Positions 24,180 to 32,123 of a DNA stretch of 32,573 nucleotides are shown here, piece by piece. A model generated the notes under the pieces. That model did not search any database. It had not been told where the DNA came from and saw only the letters and a program-made list of their open reading frames with translations. The position numbers and the translations under genes were made by a program. This DNA is from Pseudomonas fluorescens (GTDB taxonomy: Bacteria > Pseudomonadota > Gammaproteobacteria > Pseudomonadales > Pseudomonadaceae): contig NZ_CABVHK010000032.1 of NCBI RefSeq assembly GCF_902497785.1, forward strand, positions 1 to 32,573, given 5' to 3'. How positions within the stretch are numbered: the stretch's first letter is position 1; every line of letters starts with the position of its first letter.

Positions 24180-24629
24180 ATGGCCGCCAAAGTCGAACCG
24201 TTCTGGATACGCAAAACCCTCGATCAACTCGATCAGGAGGAATGGGAATCGCTGTGCGACGGTTGTGGCCTGTGCTGCCTGCAGAAGCTTGAAGATGAAG
24301 ACGATAACTCCGTCTACTACACGCGCATCGCCTGCAAATTGCTGGACCTGAACACCTGCCAGTGCAGCGATTATCCCAACCGTCGTGACTTCGTGCCGGA
24401 TTGCATCCAGCTCACGCCGGGCAAGGCTGACGAGTTTAAATGGCTGCCACCGACCTGCGGTTATCGCCTGGTCAGCGAGGGCAAGGACCTGCCACTGTGG
24501 CATCACCTGGTGTGCGGTGATCGCGACGCCGTGCACCACGAACGCATTTCCCAATCAGGGCGCATGCTCGCCGAAGGCAGCGTGGCCGAGGACGATTGGG
24601 AAGACCATCTGATTTTCCGGGCGGGCTGA
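24180..24629 (+). CDS. ycgN: YcgN family cysteine-cluster protein (UPF0260)
   Basis: 149 aa (E. coli YcgN about 153). The cysteine cluster CDGCGLCC (Cys26, 29, 32, 33) belongs to the CxxCxxCC zinc/iron-chelating family. More cysteines follow in ARIACKLLDLNTCQCSDYPN (parts seen as IACKLLD and NTCQCSDY). Biochemical function unknown. The frame is open to 24051, but the upstream part is antisense to the nitroreductase leader and lacks similarity. ATG 24180 starts MAAKVEPFWIRKTL, the family opening; the ribosome-binding site is weak. Confidence 0.93.
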   Translation: MAAKVEPFWIRKTLDQLDQEEWESLCDGCGLCCLQKLEDEDDNSVYYTRIACKLLDLNTCQCSDYPNRRDFVPDCIQLTPGKADEFKWLPPTCGYRLVSEGKDLPLWHHLVCGDRDAVHHERISQSGRMLAEGSVAEDDWEDHLIFRAG

Positions 24630-24649
24630 GGTTTTACCAAGGAGTGTGT

Positions 24650-25879
24650 ATGGCAACGGGAGTGCGCCTGGCGCTGGCCGTGGGGCTGCTGGCCTTGAAT
24701 TCGGCCGTGTGGGCGGCGAAGAAAGTCGATCTGGATTACCACGTGCGCCTGTTGCCACCAAGCGATCAGGCAGAAGTGCGGTTGACGTTGGCCCAGGGTT
24801 CGGTGGTGCGCAGTCTGGATTTCGACCTCGGCGATGGCAGCCACTACAGCGACTTCAAGGCGGACGGGCAATGGCAACTCATGCCGGGCAAGCAGGCGCG
24901 CGGTGTCTGGCGTCCGGCCGCCGACAAGGCGAGCCTGACCTACCGCGTACGCATCAGCCACGGCCGTAAAAGCGGCAGCTTCGACACGCGCATGACCCCG
25001 ACCTGGGCACTGATGCGCGGTGACGACCTGGTGCCTCCCGCCAGGCTCGATCAGCAGGACGGCATCGAGCTGGTTTCGCGCCTTGAGTTCGAACTGCCCA
25101 ACGGCTGGAAAAGCGTCGAAACCGCCTGGCCACGGATCGGCAAGAACAAGTTCCGCATCGATAACGTCTCCCGCCTGTTCGACCGTCCCACCGGCTGGAT
25201 GCTCGCCGGCCACCTTGGCAGCCGTCGCACCCGGATGGGGGAAACCGAGGTCACCGTTGCTTCGCCCCGAGGCCAGGGCATGCGACGCATGGACGTGCTG
25301 ACGTTGCTGACGTTCGTCTGGCCGCAAGTGCAGGCGGTGTTCCCGCGTCATCCGGCCAAACTGTTGATCGTCGGCGCTAACGACCCGATGTGGCGGGGCA
25401 GCCTGGCGGCGCGTGAGTCGATCTACCTGAATACGCGGTTGCCACTTGTAAGTGAAAACGGTAGCAGCGCGCTGGTGCGGGAATTGGCTCAGGTGTTCGG
25501 TCGAGTCAACGACCGGCAGCGCAGCGACTGGATCAGCGAGGGGCTGGCCGAGTATTACGCCATTGAGCTGGTGCGTCGCGCTGGCGGGATGAGTGATGAG
25601 CGGTATGAAAGTTTGCACAAAAAACTGGTCAAGGACAGCCAGGCAGTCACGAGTTTGCGTGGAGAGCAGGTCAACCCGAGGCAAATTTCCAGGGCGGTTT
25701 TGCTGCTACAGGAGCTTGACCGCGAGATTCGCCTGAAGACGCGCAACAAGCGTTCACTGGATGACGTGATGCGCGGGGCAATGCGCCTGGAGAGTGTGGA
25801 TACCCAGGAATTCGTCCAACTGGCCGAGAGTGTTATTGGCGAGTCTTCGAAAGTGTTGGATAGCCAATTATTGCGTTAG
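24650..25879 (+). CDS. Exported M1/M61 peptidase-like protein with degenerate zinc site
   Basis: 409 aa. A signal peptide (residues 1-20, ending AVWA) directs it to the periplasm. An all-beta N-terminal half (about 25-210) is followed by a helical part that aligns by eye with gluzincin aminopeptidases, ending in DWISEGLAEYYAIEL with Glu297 in the place of the third zinc ligand. The HExxH that should precede it reads RELAQ (residues 277-281), so both zinc histidines are lost. It is probably a non-catalytic binding or scaffold protein. AAGGAG (24639-24644) fixes the start; the frame is open upstream. It follows ycgN by 20 bases, likely in one operon. Confidence 0.75.
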   Translation: MATGVRLALAVGLLALNSAVWAAKKVDLDYHVRLLPPSDQAEVRLTLAQGSVVRSLDFDLGDGSHYSDFKADGQWQLMPGKQARGVWRPAADKASLTYRVRISHGRKSGSFDTRMTPTWALMRGDDLVPPARLDQQDGIELVSRLEFELPNGWKSVETAWPRIGKNKFRIDNVSRLFDRPTGWMLAGHLGSRRTRMGETEVTVASPRGQGMRRMDVLTLLTFVWPQVQAVFPRHPAKLLIVGANDPMWRGSLAARESIYLNTRLPLVSENGSSALVRELAQVFGRVNDRQRSDWISEGLAEYYAIELVRRAGGMSDERYESLHKKLVKDSQAVTSLRGEQVNPRQISRAVLLLQELDREIRLKTRNKRSLDDVMRGAMRLESVDTQEFVQLAESVIGESSKVLDSQLLR

Positions 25880-25886
25880 AACATCA

Positions 25887-25960
25887 AAAGATCGCAGCCT
25901 GCGGCAGCTCCTACAGGTGAATGCTAAACCCGGTAGGAGCTGCCGCAGGCTGCGATCTTT
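25887..25960. repeat. Perfect 28-base inverted repeat (REP family 2)
   Basis: Left arm 25887-25914 (AAAGATCGCAGCC...CTCCTAC) and right arm 25933-25960 are perfect reverse complements with an 18-base spacer. It is a different REP family from the GTGGGAGCGAGC type and the same as the fragment at 1-21. It lies between convergent genes and could form a bidirectional terminator (AAAGATC...GATCTTT). Confidence 0.9.
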
Positions 25961-25964
25961 GAGC

Positions 25965-26342
25965 TTAAACCCCGGTTTTCGGGGAATTCAAAGAATCATT
26001 GCCAGTCACCGTAGCCGTACTGGTCGCCGCCTCGGCATTCGCCTTCAAGCGACTCAACTCTTCCCCGGCGCGTTCAATCTTCGCCCGCACGTTATTCATG
26101 TCCTGACGACTTTTCTCCAGCAGGCTCTTGGCCGTACTGTGCCCGGTAATGCCACGGGCCAGCGCCACGCCGCCGATGGCCACCTGGATCAAACCGAAAA
26201 TACCGCCGCGACGCAGGCCCTTGCCCATCATCACCACGCCCCCGGCCAGGGAGCCGATGCGCTCCCAACCGTGGACGTTCTGCTCGGAATGAGTCTGGAA
26301 CGGGGTGGATTGAATGCGTTCGACGCGTTTTAGCTCGCTCAT
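25965..26342 (-). CDS. DUF2892-type membrane protein with C-terminal coiled coil
   Basis: 125 aa. After a hydrophilic start, residues 24-70 (HGWERIGSLAGG, then GGIFGLIQVAIGGVALARG) form one or two membrane segments of the DUF2892/YgaP type. A charged helix (SLLEKSRQDMNNVRAKIERA) with likely coiled-coil heptads and a Thr/Ser-rich tail complete it. Function unknown. GGAG lies before the ATG. Confidence 0.8.
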   Translation of the reverse strand: MSELKRVERIQSTPFQTHSEQNVHGWERIGSLAGGVVMMGKGLRRGGIFGLIQVAIGGVALARGITGHSTAKSLLEKSRQDMNNVRAKIERAGEELSRLKANAEAATSTATVTGNDSLNSPKTGV

Positions 26343-26435
26343 GATCTGTCTCCTGGCTGGACTGACTGCTTCAAGAATAGATTAACTAAGCTGACTGCCG
26401 AGGCGGGCGGCTTGTTCCATCGGATGTGCACCAGT

Positions 26436-26906
26436 TCAGCGAAATTTCGCCCCGGAGCGGGTGTTCAGACCCTTGGCCATGCGGTCATAGAGCACGACGT
26501 TGACCGTGGCGGCGAGGTTCATGCAACCGGTGGTCGGGATGTAGACCACGTCTTCACACCAGTCGCGGATCTCTTTGTCCAGCGAGCCGTCTTCGGGGCC
26601 GAAGATATACAGCGCACGGTCCGGGTGGGTGTATTCCGGTAGCGAGCGTGCGCCTTCGACCAGTTCCACGGCGACCGGTACACAGCCCAGTGGCAGGATT
26701 TTTTTCAGGTCGTCGATGCCGATCAGCGGGATGTCGTAGTGGACGCGCTTGGTGTCGGTGACGAAGTCGGCGGCGCGTTCATAACGCTTGCCGGTGTAAA
26801 ATACGGAAGCCACGCCATAGCAACCGGCGGCGCGCATGACCGAGCCGACGTTTTCCGGTGATTTGGGGTTATACAAACCAATGCAGCTGTACCGTTTGTC
26901 TGCCAC
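26436..26906 (-). CDS. TrmH/SpoU family RNA 2'-O-methyltransferase
   Basis: 156 aa SPOUT methyltransferase without an N-terminal substrate domain. Motifs: NPKSPENVGSVMRAAGCYG (motif 1, residues 13-31), LYIFGPEDGSLDKEIRDW (motif 2) and YIPTTGCMNLAATVNVVLYD (motif 3, forming the trefoil knot). RNA target unknown. The frame extends to 27041, but that extension lies in REP sequence; GTG 26906 (MADKRYSCIGLYN) with GAAGG upstream is the likely start. Confidence 0.88.
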   Translation of the reverse strand: MADKRYSCIGLYNPKSPENVGSVMRAAGCYGVASVFYTGKRYERAADFVTDTKRVHYDIPLIGIDDLKKILPLGCVPVAVELVEGARSLPEYTHPDRALYIFGPEDGSLDKEIRDWCEDVVYIPTTGCMNLAATVNVVLYDRMAKGLNTRSGAKFR

Positions 26907-26996
26907 GAGCGGGGTGCCTTCGGGGAAAAAACGGCGATTATACGGGGATTGGGGGAGGGGTGTTTGGTTTGAGATTGATGGTGTCCGGGTGATTGC

Positions 26997-27090
26997 TATC
27001 GCTGGCAAGCCAGCTCCCACAGGATTATGCGGCGTACACACTATTTTTTGATCAACGCCAATCCCTGTGGGAGCGGGCTTGCCCGCGATG
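26997..27090. repeat. Divergent pair of REP units
   Basis: A unit at 26997-27023 (TATCGCTGGCAAGCCAGCTC then CCACAGG) and an inverted unit at 27064-27090 (CCTGTGGGAGCGGGCTTGCC then CGCGATG), separated by 40 bases. The two arms differ at several positions, so this pair has diverged more than the others. It lies between yajD and the RNA methyltransferase. Confidence 0.8.
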
Positions 27091-27115
27091 GGGCCGGCTC
27101 AGGCAACTAAAATCT

Positions 27116-27487
27116 TTAGTCTTCCTTCTTCATCAACCCCGCCAACGCCGCAAAAGGGTTATGCGTCGCTTTGGCAATTGTCGGCGTACTCAGCGAGCCT
27201 TCATGGAAATACTGCTGGTCGGTGTAGCGCGAGTGTTCGTTGTCATGGCAATACAGGCACAACAATTCCCAGTTCGAGCCGTCCTGCGGGTTGTTGTCGT
27301 GGTTATGGTCGCGGTGGTGCACGGTCAGTTCGCTCAGGCGCTTGCCGGAAAATTCACGGGCGCAGCGTCCGCACACGTGCGGGTACATCTTCAGGGCCTT
27401 GTCGCGGTAACCCATTTCCTTGTCGCGCTGGTTGTCGGCGAGGATGCGGTCCAGCTTCGAAGTGTTGGTCGGCGTTGACGAACTCAT
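27116..27487 (-). CDS. yajD: YajD family HNH nuclease
   Basis: 123 aa. The HNH motif runs CGRCAREF, then LTVHHRDHNHDNNP, then WELLCLYCHDNEHSRY, with two CxxC zinc pairs (CGRC and CLYC). E. coli YajD has the same layout. Cellular substrate unknown. No phage or restriction gene is nearby. The minus-strand neighbour upstream is the SpeE-like gene. Confidence 0.92.
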   Translation of the reverse strand: MSSSTPTNTSKLDRILADNQRDKEMGYRDKALKMYPHVCGRCAREFSGKRLSELTVHHRDHNHDNNPQDGSNWELLCLYCHDNEHSRYTDQQYFHEGSLSTPTIAKATHNPFAALAGLMKKED

Positions 27488-27535
27488 GGGTTCACCTTTG
27501 TAAATGACTAATGACGGTTATGAACGAAGTTTAGC

Positions 27536-28222
27536 TCAGCCCTTGAGCTTCTCGGCAATCCATATGGTGTGGCGGGTGCCCTTGTTGCCGTGGGCGAAAA
27601 CCTGCACTTCCTCGGCCTTGAAACCGGCTTTTTTCAGTTTGTCGGAAAACTGCTTGTCGGCACTGGCGGACCACACCGCCAGCACGCCTTTGGGGCGCAG
27701 GGCCTTGGCGCAGGCGCTCAGGCCGCCGGCGGAGTAGAGCCAGCTGTTAGCCCGCTGGGTCAAGCCTTCGGGGCCGTTGTCGACGTCGAGCATGATCGCG
27801 TCGAAACCCTGAGGCTCGGCTTGCAGGACGTTGGCCACGTCTTCCATGCGAATTACCGTACGCGGGTCGAGCAAGGGGTTGCCGGCTTTTTCACCCAGTG
27901 GCCCGCGATTCCATTCGACCACGCCGGGCACCAGTTCGGCGACCACCACTTCAGCGGTCTTGCCCAAATGCTTGAGGGCCGAGGCGAGGGTAAAGCCCAT
28001 GCCGAGGCCGCCAATCAGCACCCGCGAATTCGGCCGTCCGGCGACTTTGCGGCACGGTATCTCGGCCAGCGCATCTTCGGAGCCGTGCATGCGCGTATTC
28101 ATCAACTGCCCGCCGTCGCCACCCTGGATCTTGATGACGAAATCCTCACCGTATTCGAACAGGCACAAGGCGCCGCCGTTTTCAGGGATGGGGGCGGTGT
28201 CGAGCAGAACGAAACGTTTCAT
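27536..28222 (-). CDS. Spermidine synthase-like methyltransferase-fold protein
   Basis: 228 aa. The SpeE-like Rossmann core contains RVLIGGLGMGFTLASALKHL (the glycine loop), VVVAELVPGVVEWNRG (acidic residue after strand 2) and AIMLDVDNGPEGL (the catalytic acidic loop). The N-terminal beta-barrel of true spermidine synthases is reduced to about 60 residues. True SpeE has a GGGDGG loop, whereas this one reads GGLGMG, so polyamine synthesis is doubtful. Many Pseudomonas genes with this look are annotated only as spermine/spermidine synthase-like. Confidence 0.85.
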   Translation of the reverse strand: MKRFVLLDTAPIPENGGALCLFEYGEDFVIKIQGGDGGQLMNTRMHGSEDALAEIPCRKVAGRPNSRVLIGGLGMGFTLASALKHLGKTAEVVVAELVPGVVEWNRGPLGEKAGNPLLDPRTVIRMEDVANVLQAEPQGFDAIMLDVDNGPEGLTQRANSWLYSAGGLSACAKALRPKGVLAVWSASADKQFSDKLKKAGFKAEEVQVFAHGNKGTRHTIWIAEKLKG

Positions 28223-28315
28223 GGAGCTCTCTTGAGAAGAATGGGCATTGGGGAAGGCAAACGAGCGCGGTTGGGAGTAGCCTGCAAACAGACAACAAGG
28301 CCAACGGAGCCATTG

Positions 28316-28606
28316 ATGAAGCGCACCATTCTAACGGTCATTGCCCTGGCCGCGCTCTCGATAACTGCAGTGCAGGCCCAGACGCTGCAAACCATTCCGA
28401 CCAGCCCGGCGCCGTTGCCCGGTTCGCCCGGCACCGCGACGCCGACGCCGTATCCGCAGATCACGCCCAACAGCGTGCCCAAGGCCGGGCCGGGCAGTGG
28501 CGGGCCGCCGCTGTTGCCACCCATCGAAGTGCCCAGCCCGCCCAGGGACCAGACCTTGCCGGGCCTTGAGCAGAACAGCACGAAGATCAAGTCGCCGGGT
28601 GGTTAA
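28316..28606 (+). CDS. Proline-rich exported hypothetical protein
   Basis: 96 aa. Signal peptide MKRTILTVIALAALSITAVQ ending after AQA; the mature part is low-complexity and Pro/Thr/Gly-rich (TIPTSPAPLPGSPGTATPTP, GGPPLLPPIEVPSPP). No domain recognised. GGAG lies before ATG 28316; the frame stays open far upstream only because of antisense codon bias over the SpeE-like gene. Its stop overlaps the stop of the convergent gene at 28603 by 4 bases. Confidence 0.8.
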   Translation: MKRTILTVIALAALSITAVQAQTLQTIPTSPAPLPGSPGTATPTPYPQITPNSVPKAGPGSGGPPLLPPIEVPSPPRDQTLPGLEQNSTKIKSPGG

Positions 28607-29076
28607 ATCTGTTGCGAGAGCAGTTGTCCATCCGCCATGCGCAGGCGTTTGGACAGGGACACGGCGAGGGCGCGGATGATCTTGGCGGCGATTTTCGGTG
28701 CGTCGTTGAGCATCTTTTCCAGCGAGTCCTTGCCCAGGTTCAGCAATTGGCAATGGCTCGCGGCCACGCAGCTGGCAGAGCGGCGCTCGCCATCGAGCAC
28801 GGCCATTTCGCCGAACGCCCGACCGCAGCGCAAGGTGGCCATAGTCACCGGCTGCCCGTCGCTGTTGGTTTTCTGCACCGCCACCTGGCCGGTGTGGATG
28901 ATGCACATGAAGCTGCCGGCATCGCCCTCGTGAAAAATTTCTTCGCCCTCGGCGATGGTGCTGATGCTGAAGTAACCCGACGCGGCAGCGAAGTCGGCGG
29001 GCAGCAATTGATCGAACAGGCCACAGTCCATCAGCCAGTCGCGGATTTCGTTGTTCAGTAAGGTCGGCTCTGACAT
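28603..29076 (-). CDS. Cyclic nucleotide-binding domain protein (no DNA-binding domain)
   Basis: 157 aa, a single cNMP-binding beta-roll (about residues 15-130) with GEEIFHEGDAG and RAFGEMAVLDGERRSASCVA, the phosphate-binding cassette with FGEMA and RR. A short helix follows and the protein ends; there is no helix-turn-helix as in Crp. It may bind cAMP or c-di-GMP and signal through a partner. The in-frame ATG at 29127 is possible, but MSEPTLLNNE at 29076 is favoured by domain position. Confidence 0.87.
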   Translation of the reverse strand: MSEPTLLNNEIRDWLMDCGLFDQLLPADFAAASGYFSISTIAEGEEIFHEGDAGSFMCIIHTGQVAVQKTNSDGQPVTMATLRCGRAFGEMAVLDGERRSASCVAASHCQLLNLGKDSLEKMLNDAPKIAAKIIRALAVSLSKRLRMADGQLLSQQI

Positions 29077-29131
29077 GTCTTCACGGTCTTTTTTTGTGTC
29101 TGTTACGGTTTTTCGGGATGGCCCCAATCCC

Positions 29132-29224
29132 CCGTGGGAGCGAGCCTGCTCGCGAAGGCGGCCTCACATTCAACATCAATGTTGACTGACCTGGCGACTT
29201 CGCGAGCAGGCTCGCTCCCACAGG
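29132..29224. repeat. Paired REP element with central palindrome
   Basis: Left arm beginning CCGTGGGAGCGAGC (29132) and inverted right arm ending GCTCGCTCCCACAGG (29224). The spacer contains CAACATCAATGTTG at 29171-29184. It fills most of the gap between the cNMP-binding gene and ptrB. Confidence 0.88.
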
Positions 29225-29265
29225 GGTGATGTACAGATTAAGACTGAATCACCCAGCCAAGTTCC

Positions 29266-31320
29266 TCAGGCAATCCCCAAAACCTTGAAAACAAATGCGT
29301 ATTCGAGTGCTACGTCACGCAATCCCTGATAACGACCGCTCATCCCGCCATGCCCGGCGCCCAGTTCGGTCTTGAGCAGCAGGGGATTATTGTCGGTCTT
29401 GGTCGCGCGCAACTTCGCCACCCACTTCGCCGCTTCCCAATACTGCACACGACTGTCGTTGTAGCCGGCGATCACCAACATGGCCGGATACGCTTGTGCG
29501 CTGACGTTTTCGTACGGGGCGTAGGCCTTGATCCGATCATAAACGTCCGGCTCTTCAGGATTGCCCCATTCGTCGTATTCGGTGACGGTCAACGGCAGGT
29601 CCGGGTCGAGCATGGTGTTCAGTACGTCGACGAACGGCACTTCGGCAATCGCCGCGCCGAACAGCTCCGGGCGCATGTTGAGCACGGCGCCGATCAACAA
29701 GCCGCCGGCGCTGCCACCACTGATCGCCAGTTGCGCAGAAGTGGTGAAGCCGTTGTCGATCAGGTGCTCGGCGCAGGCTATGAAGTCGCTGAAGGTGTTG
29801 TGCTTGTGCTCCTGTTTGCCGGCGCGATACCAGGCTTCACCCAGTTCGCCGCCACCGCGCACGTGCGCGATGGCAAACGCCACGCCGCGATCCAGCAAAC
29901 TCAAGCGCGCGTGGGAGAACCACGGGTCGAGGCTTTCGCCGTAGGCGCCGTAGCCGTACAGATACAGTGGCACCGGCTTGCCGAGGGCTTCGCGTTTGAC
30001 CACCAAGCTGATCGGCACCTGCGTCCCGTCGGGCGCGGTCGCCCACAGGCGCTGGCTGACATAGGCGTCGGCGTCGAACGGACCGAGCACCGGGGTTTCC
30101 TTGAGCACTTTTTGCTCGCCCGTCGCCAGGTCCAGCTGACGCACCTGCGCCGGACGGTTCAACGCTTCGTAGCGCAGGCGGATTTTGTCGCTGACGAATT
30201 CAAGGCTGTTCTGCACATGCAGGCTGTAGGCGGCGTCCGGCAATTGCACGCGATAAGGCGCCAGGCCTTGTGGGCGAACCTCGATGATCGGCAAGCCCCC
30301 CTCACGCAGGCTCAGGGTGACGGCTTCGACGTTGAGGCTCATGCCGTCGATCATTGTCGTGTCGCTGTGGGCAATCAGGTTCTGCCACTCGGCTTCGGTT
30401 GGCGCCATGCCGGTATCGACCGCGGTGTACAGCGCGAAGTTGATGCCGTCGCGGTTGGTGCGAATAAACCAGGTCCACTGGCCGTCGAGGGCGCCGTGGT
30501 CGACATCGTACTCATGGTCTTCAACCCGTGGCGCCACGCAGGTAAACGCCTGCTGCGGCTGGAATGCATCGAGCACCCAGACTTCGCTGGTGGTTTTGCT
30601 GCCCAGGGCCAACAGCAATTGCTGTTCCGAGCTCGACCGGTAGCAATGCAGAAAGAATCGGCCGTCCGGCTCATGGAACACTTCTTCGGCAGCGGTGCCG
30701 TCCAGCCGATAGCGCAACAGTTTGTGCGGGCGGTGCGTGTCGTCCAGTTCGCCGAAGAACAGCGTCAGGCTGTCGTTGGCCCAGGTCATGCTGCCGTCGC
30801 AATCCTCGAACTCCAGTTCGCTGACGCGGCCGCTGGATAATTCCTTCACGAACAGGGTGTAAATCTCGTCGCCCGTGGAATCGATGCTGTAGGCCAGACG
30901 CTGATGGTCCGGGCTGATGCTGAACGCGCCGAGGGAAAAGAAACCGCCATTGGCCAGCGCGTTCGGGTCCAGCAACAGCTGTTCCTGGCTTTCATCGAGT
31001 TGCAGGCTGTCATCCGCCGGGCGCGGGCAGCGGTAGTGACGGGCGTATTCGTCACCGGCGGTGGTGCGCGTGTAATACAGGTATGGGCCCCACGGCGAGG
31101 GCAGCGACAGGTCGGTTTCGAGAATCCGCCCCTTGATCTCTTCGAACAGGGTTTCGCGCAGAGCGGCCTGATCGGCGGTCTGCGCCTCTTGATAGCGGTT
31201 TTCAGCCTTGAGGTAGTCGAGCACCGCGTCGGTGTCGCGTTCCTGCAGCCAGGCATACGGGTCAGAACCTTCAGCCTTGTGGGCAATCGGGGCGCTGGTG
31301 ATGTTGGCGGATACGGGCAT
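29266..31320 (-). CDS. ptrB: Oligopeptidase B (protease II), S9 family
   Basis: 684 aa (E. coli PtrB 686). Cleaves short peptides after Arg and Lys. N-terminal seven-bladed beta-propeller (about residues 75-415) and C-terminal alpha/beta hydrolase domain. The nucleophile is Ser537 in ISGGSAGGLLIGAV and the His is in LGAGHGGMSGR; the Asp is in AGYNDSRVQYWEAAKW. No signal peptide, so cytoplasmic. The frame extends to 31536, but that part is translated REP sequence; ATG 31320 (MPVSANITSAPIAHKAEGSD) matches family length. Confidence 0.96.
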   Translation of the reverse strand: MPVSANITSAPIAHKAEGSDPYAWLQERDTDAVLDYLKAENRYQEAQTADQAALRETLFEEIKGRILETDLSLPSPWGPYLYYTRTTAGDEYARHYRCPRPADDSLQLDESQEQLLLDPNALANGGFFSLGAFSISPDHQRLAYSIDSTGDEIYTLFVKELSSGRVSELEFEDCDGSMTWANDSLTLFFGELDDTHRPHKLLRYRLDGTAAEEVFHEPDGRFFLHCYRSSSEQQLLLALGSKTTSEVWVLDAFQPQQAFTCVAPRVEDHEYDVDHGALDGQWTWFIRTNRDGINFALYTAVDTGMAPTEAEWQNLIAHSDTTMIDGMSLNVEAVTLSLREGGLPIIEVRPQGLAPYRVQLPDAAYSLHVQNSLEFVSDKIRLRYEALNRPAQVRQLDLATGEQKVLKETPVLGPFDADAYVSQRLWATAPDGTQVPISLVVKREALGKPVPLYLYGYGAYGESLDPWFSHARLSLLDRGVAFAIAHVRGGGELGEAWYRAGKQEHKHNTFSDFIACAEHLIDNGFTTSAQLAISGGSAGGLLIGAVLNMRPELFGAAIAEVPFVDVLNTMLDPDLPLTVTEYDEWGNPEEPDVYDRIKAYAPYENVSAQAYPAMLVIAGYNDSRVQYWEAAKWVAKLRATKTDNNPLLLKTELGAGHGGMSGRYQGLRDVALEYAFVFKVLGIA

Positions 31321-31389
31321 GAAGGGCTCTCGGACGATGTACGGAATAGAAATTTCGGATGCGGCCTGCAGGCCTCGTTGGCAACACAA

Positions 31390-31515
31390 AACCTGTGGGA
31401 GCGAGCTTGGTCTGGGCGGCATTCCGACGATGGCGTCAGTGCCTTCAACATCCATGTTGGCTGGCAATCCGCCATCGTCGGAATGCCGCCCAGACCAAGC
31501 TCGCTCCCACAGGTT
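31390..31515. repeat. Perfect 46-base inverted repeat (extended REP pair)
   Basis: Left arm 31390-31435 and right arm 31470-31515 are exact reverse complements over 46 bases, with a 34-base spacer. The outer parts are the usual REP sequence (AACCTGTGGGAGCGAGCTTG). The inner parts (GGTCTGGGCGGCATTCCGAC, then GATGG) are not seen in the other pairs. The spacer carries CAACATCCATGTTG at 31446-31459. Sits between the divergent ptrB and the membrane-protein gene. Confidence 0.92.
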
Positions 31516-31595
31516 CGGTGTCTGCCCAACAGCCATTGGTGCAAGCCTGCTGTGCGAAAAGTCGTTACTATAAGCGCCTCTTTGCCTGCCTTGCC

Positions 31596-32093
31596 ATGGA
31601 CACCATGACCGAGAACGACTATCTGATCGCTTGGGGCCTTTACGCCTTTGCCGCTTTGGGCTGCCTGTTGGTGTGGATGCGCATGACCCGCTGGATGTGG
31701 CGCTGGCTGCGCGAGCCGCTGCGACTGCTGGTGGCGGTGTTGCTGTTCAGCCCGACCATCATTGATCCGGTGAAGGAAAAAGTCGCCCCGGCTATCGCCA
31801 TTACCGCTTTGGACCTGGCGTTCAAAGTCGGCAACAACGCCTGGCGGGCGGTTTCCGATCTGTTGATGTACGGCATGATCGCCTTCGGTATCTACCTGGT
31901 GTTCGTGGCGATTCGTTTCCCGCTCGAACGCGCCTCCAACGCCCGCAAGGAGCGCACCGCCGCCGCCAAGGCTGCGGTCCGGGCCGACGAGCCTGAAGAG
32001 GATCATCCTTTCGGCGGTGCCGGCGATGATCGCTACGGTCGCCCGCCAGTCCCGAGCAATCCCCAGCGCATGCGGGTCGAACCGCGTTTGTAA
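31596..32093 (+). CDS. Hypothetical membrane protein
   Basis: 165 aa. Three probable membrane segments: YLIAWGLYAFAALGCLLVW (about 9-27), LRLLVAVLLFSPTIID (about 43-60) and MYGMIAFGIYLVFVAIRF (about 92-109). The C-terminal tail is charged and hydrophilic (RKERTAAAKAAVR, EEDHPFGGAGDD). No family recognised. No clear ribosome-binding site; ATG 31605 (MTENDY) is an alternative start. It is followed 30 bases later by the glutamine amidotransferase gene. Confidence 0.75.
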   Translation: MDTMTENDYLIAWGLYAFAALGCLLVWMRMTRWMWRWLREPLRLLVAVLLFSPTIIDPVKEKVAPAIAITALDLAFKVGNNAWRAVSDLLMYGMIAFGIYLVFVAIRFPLERASNARKERTAAAKAAVRADEPEEDHPFGGAGDDRYGRPPVPSNPQRMRVEPRL

Positions 32094-32123
32094 CCTTGCC
32101 CCTGCCTTTCAGAGAATCCGAGC

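Noticed and set aside
29350..30840. 496-codon open frame on the plus strand
   Set aside because: It is antisense to the clear ptrB gene and its product is a low-information shadow typical of GC-rich codon bias.
16345..31515. Repeated hairpins resembling a dispersed CRISPR
   Set aside because: They are inverted REP pairs spread between genes, not direct repeats with unique spacers, and no cas gene is present.
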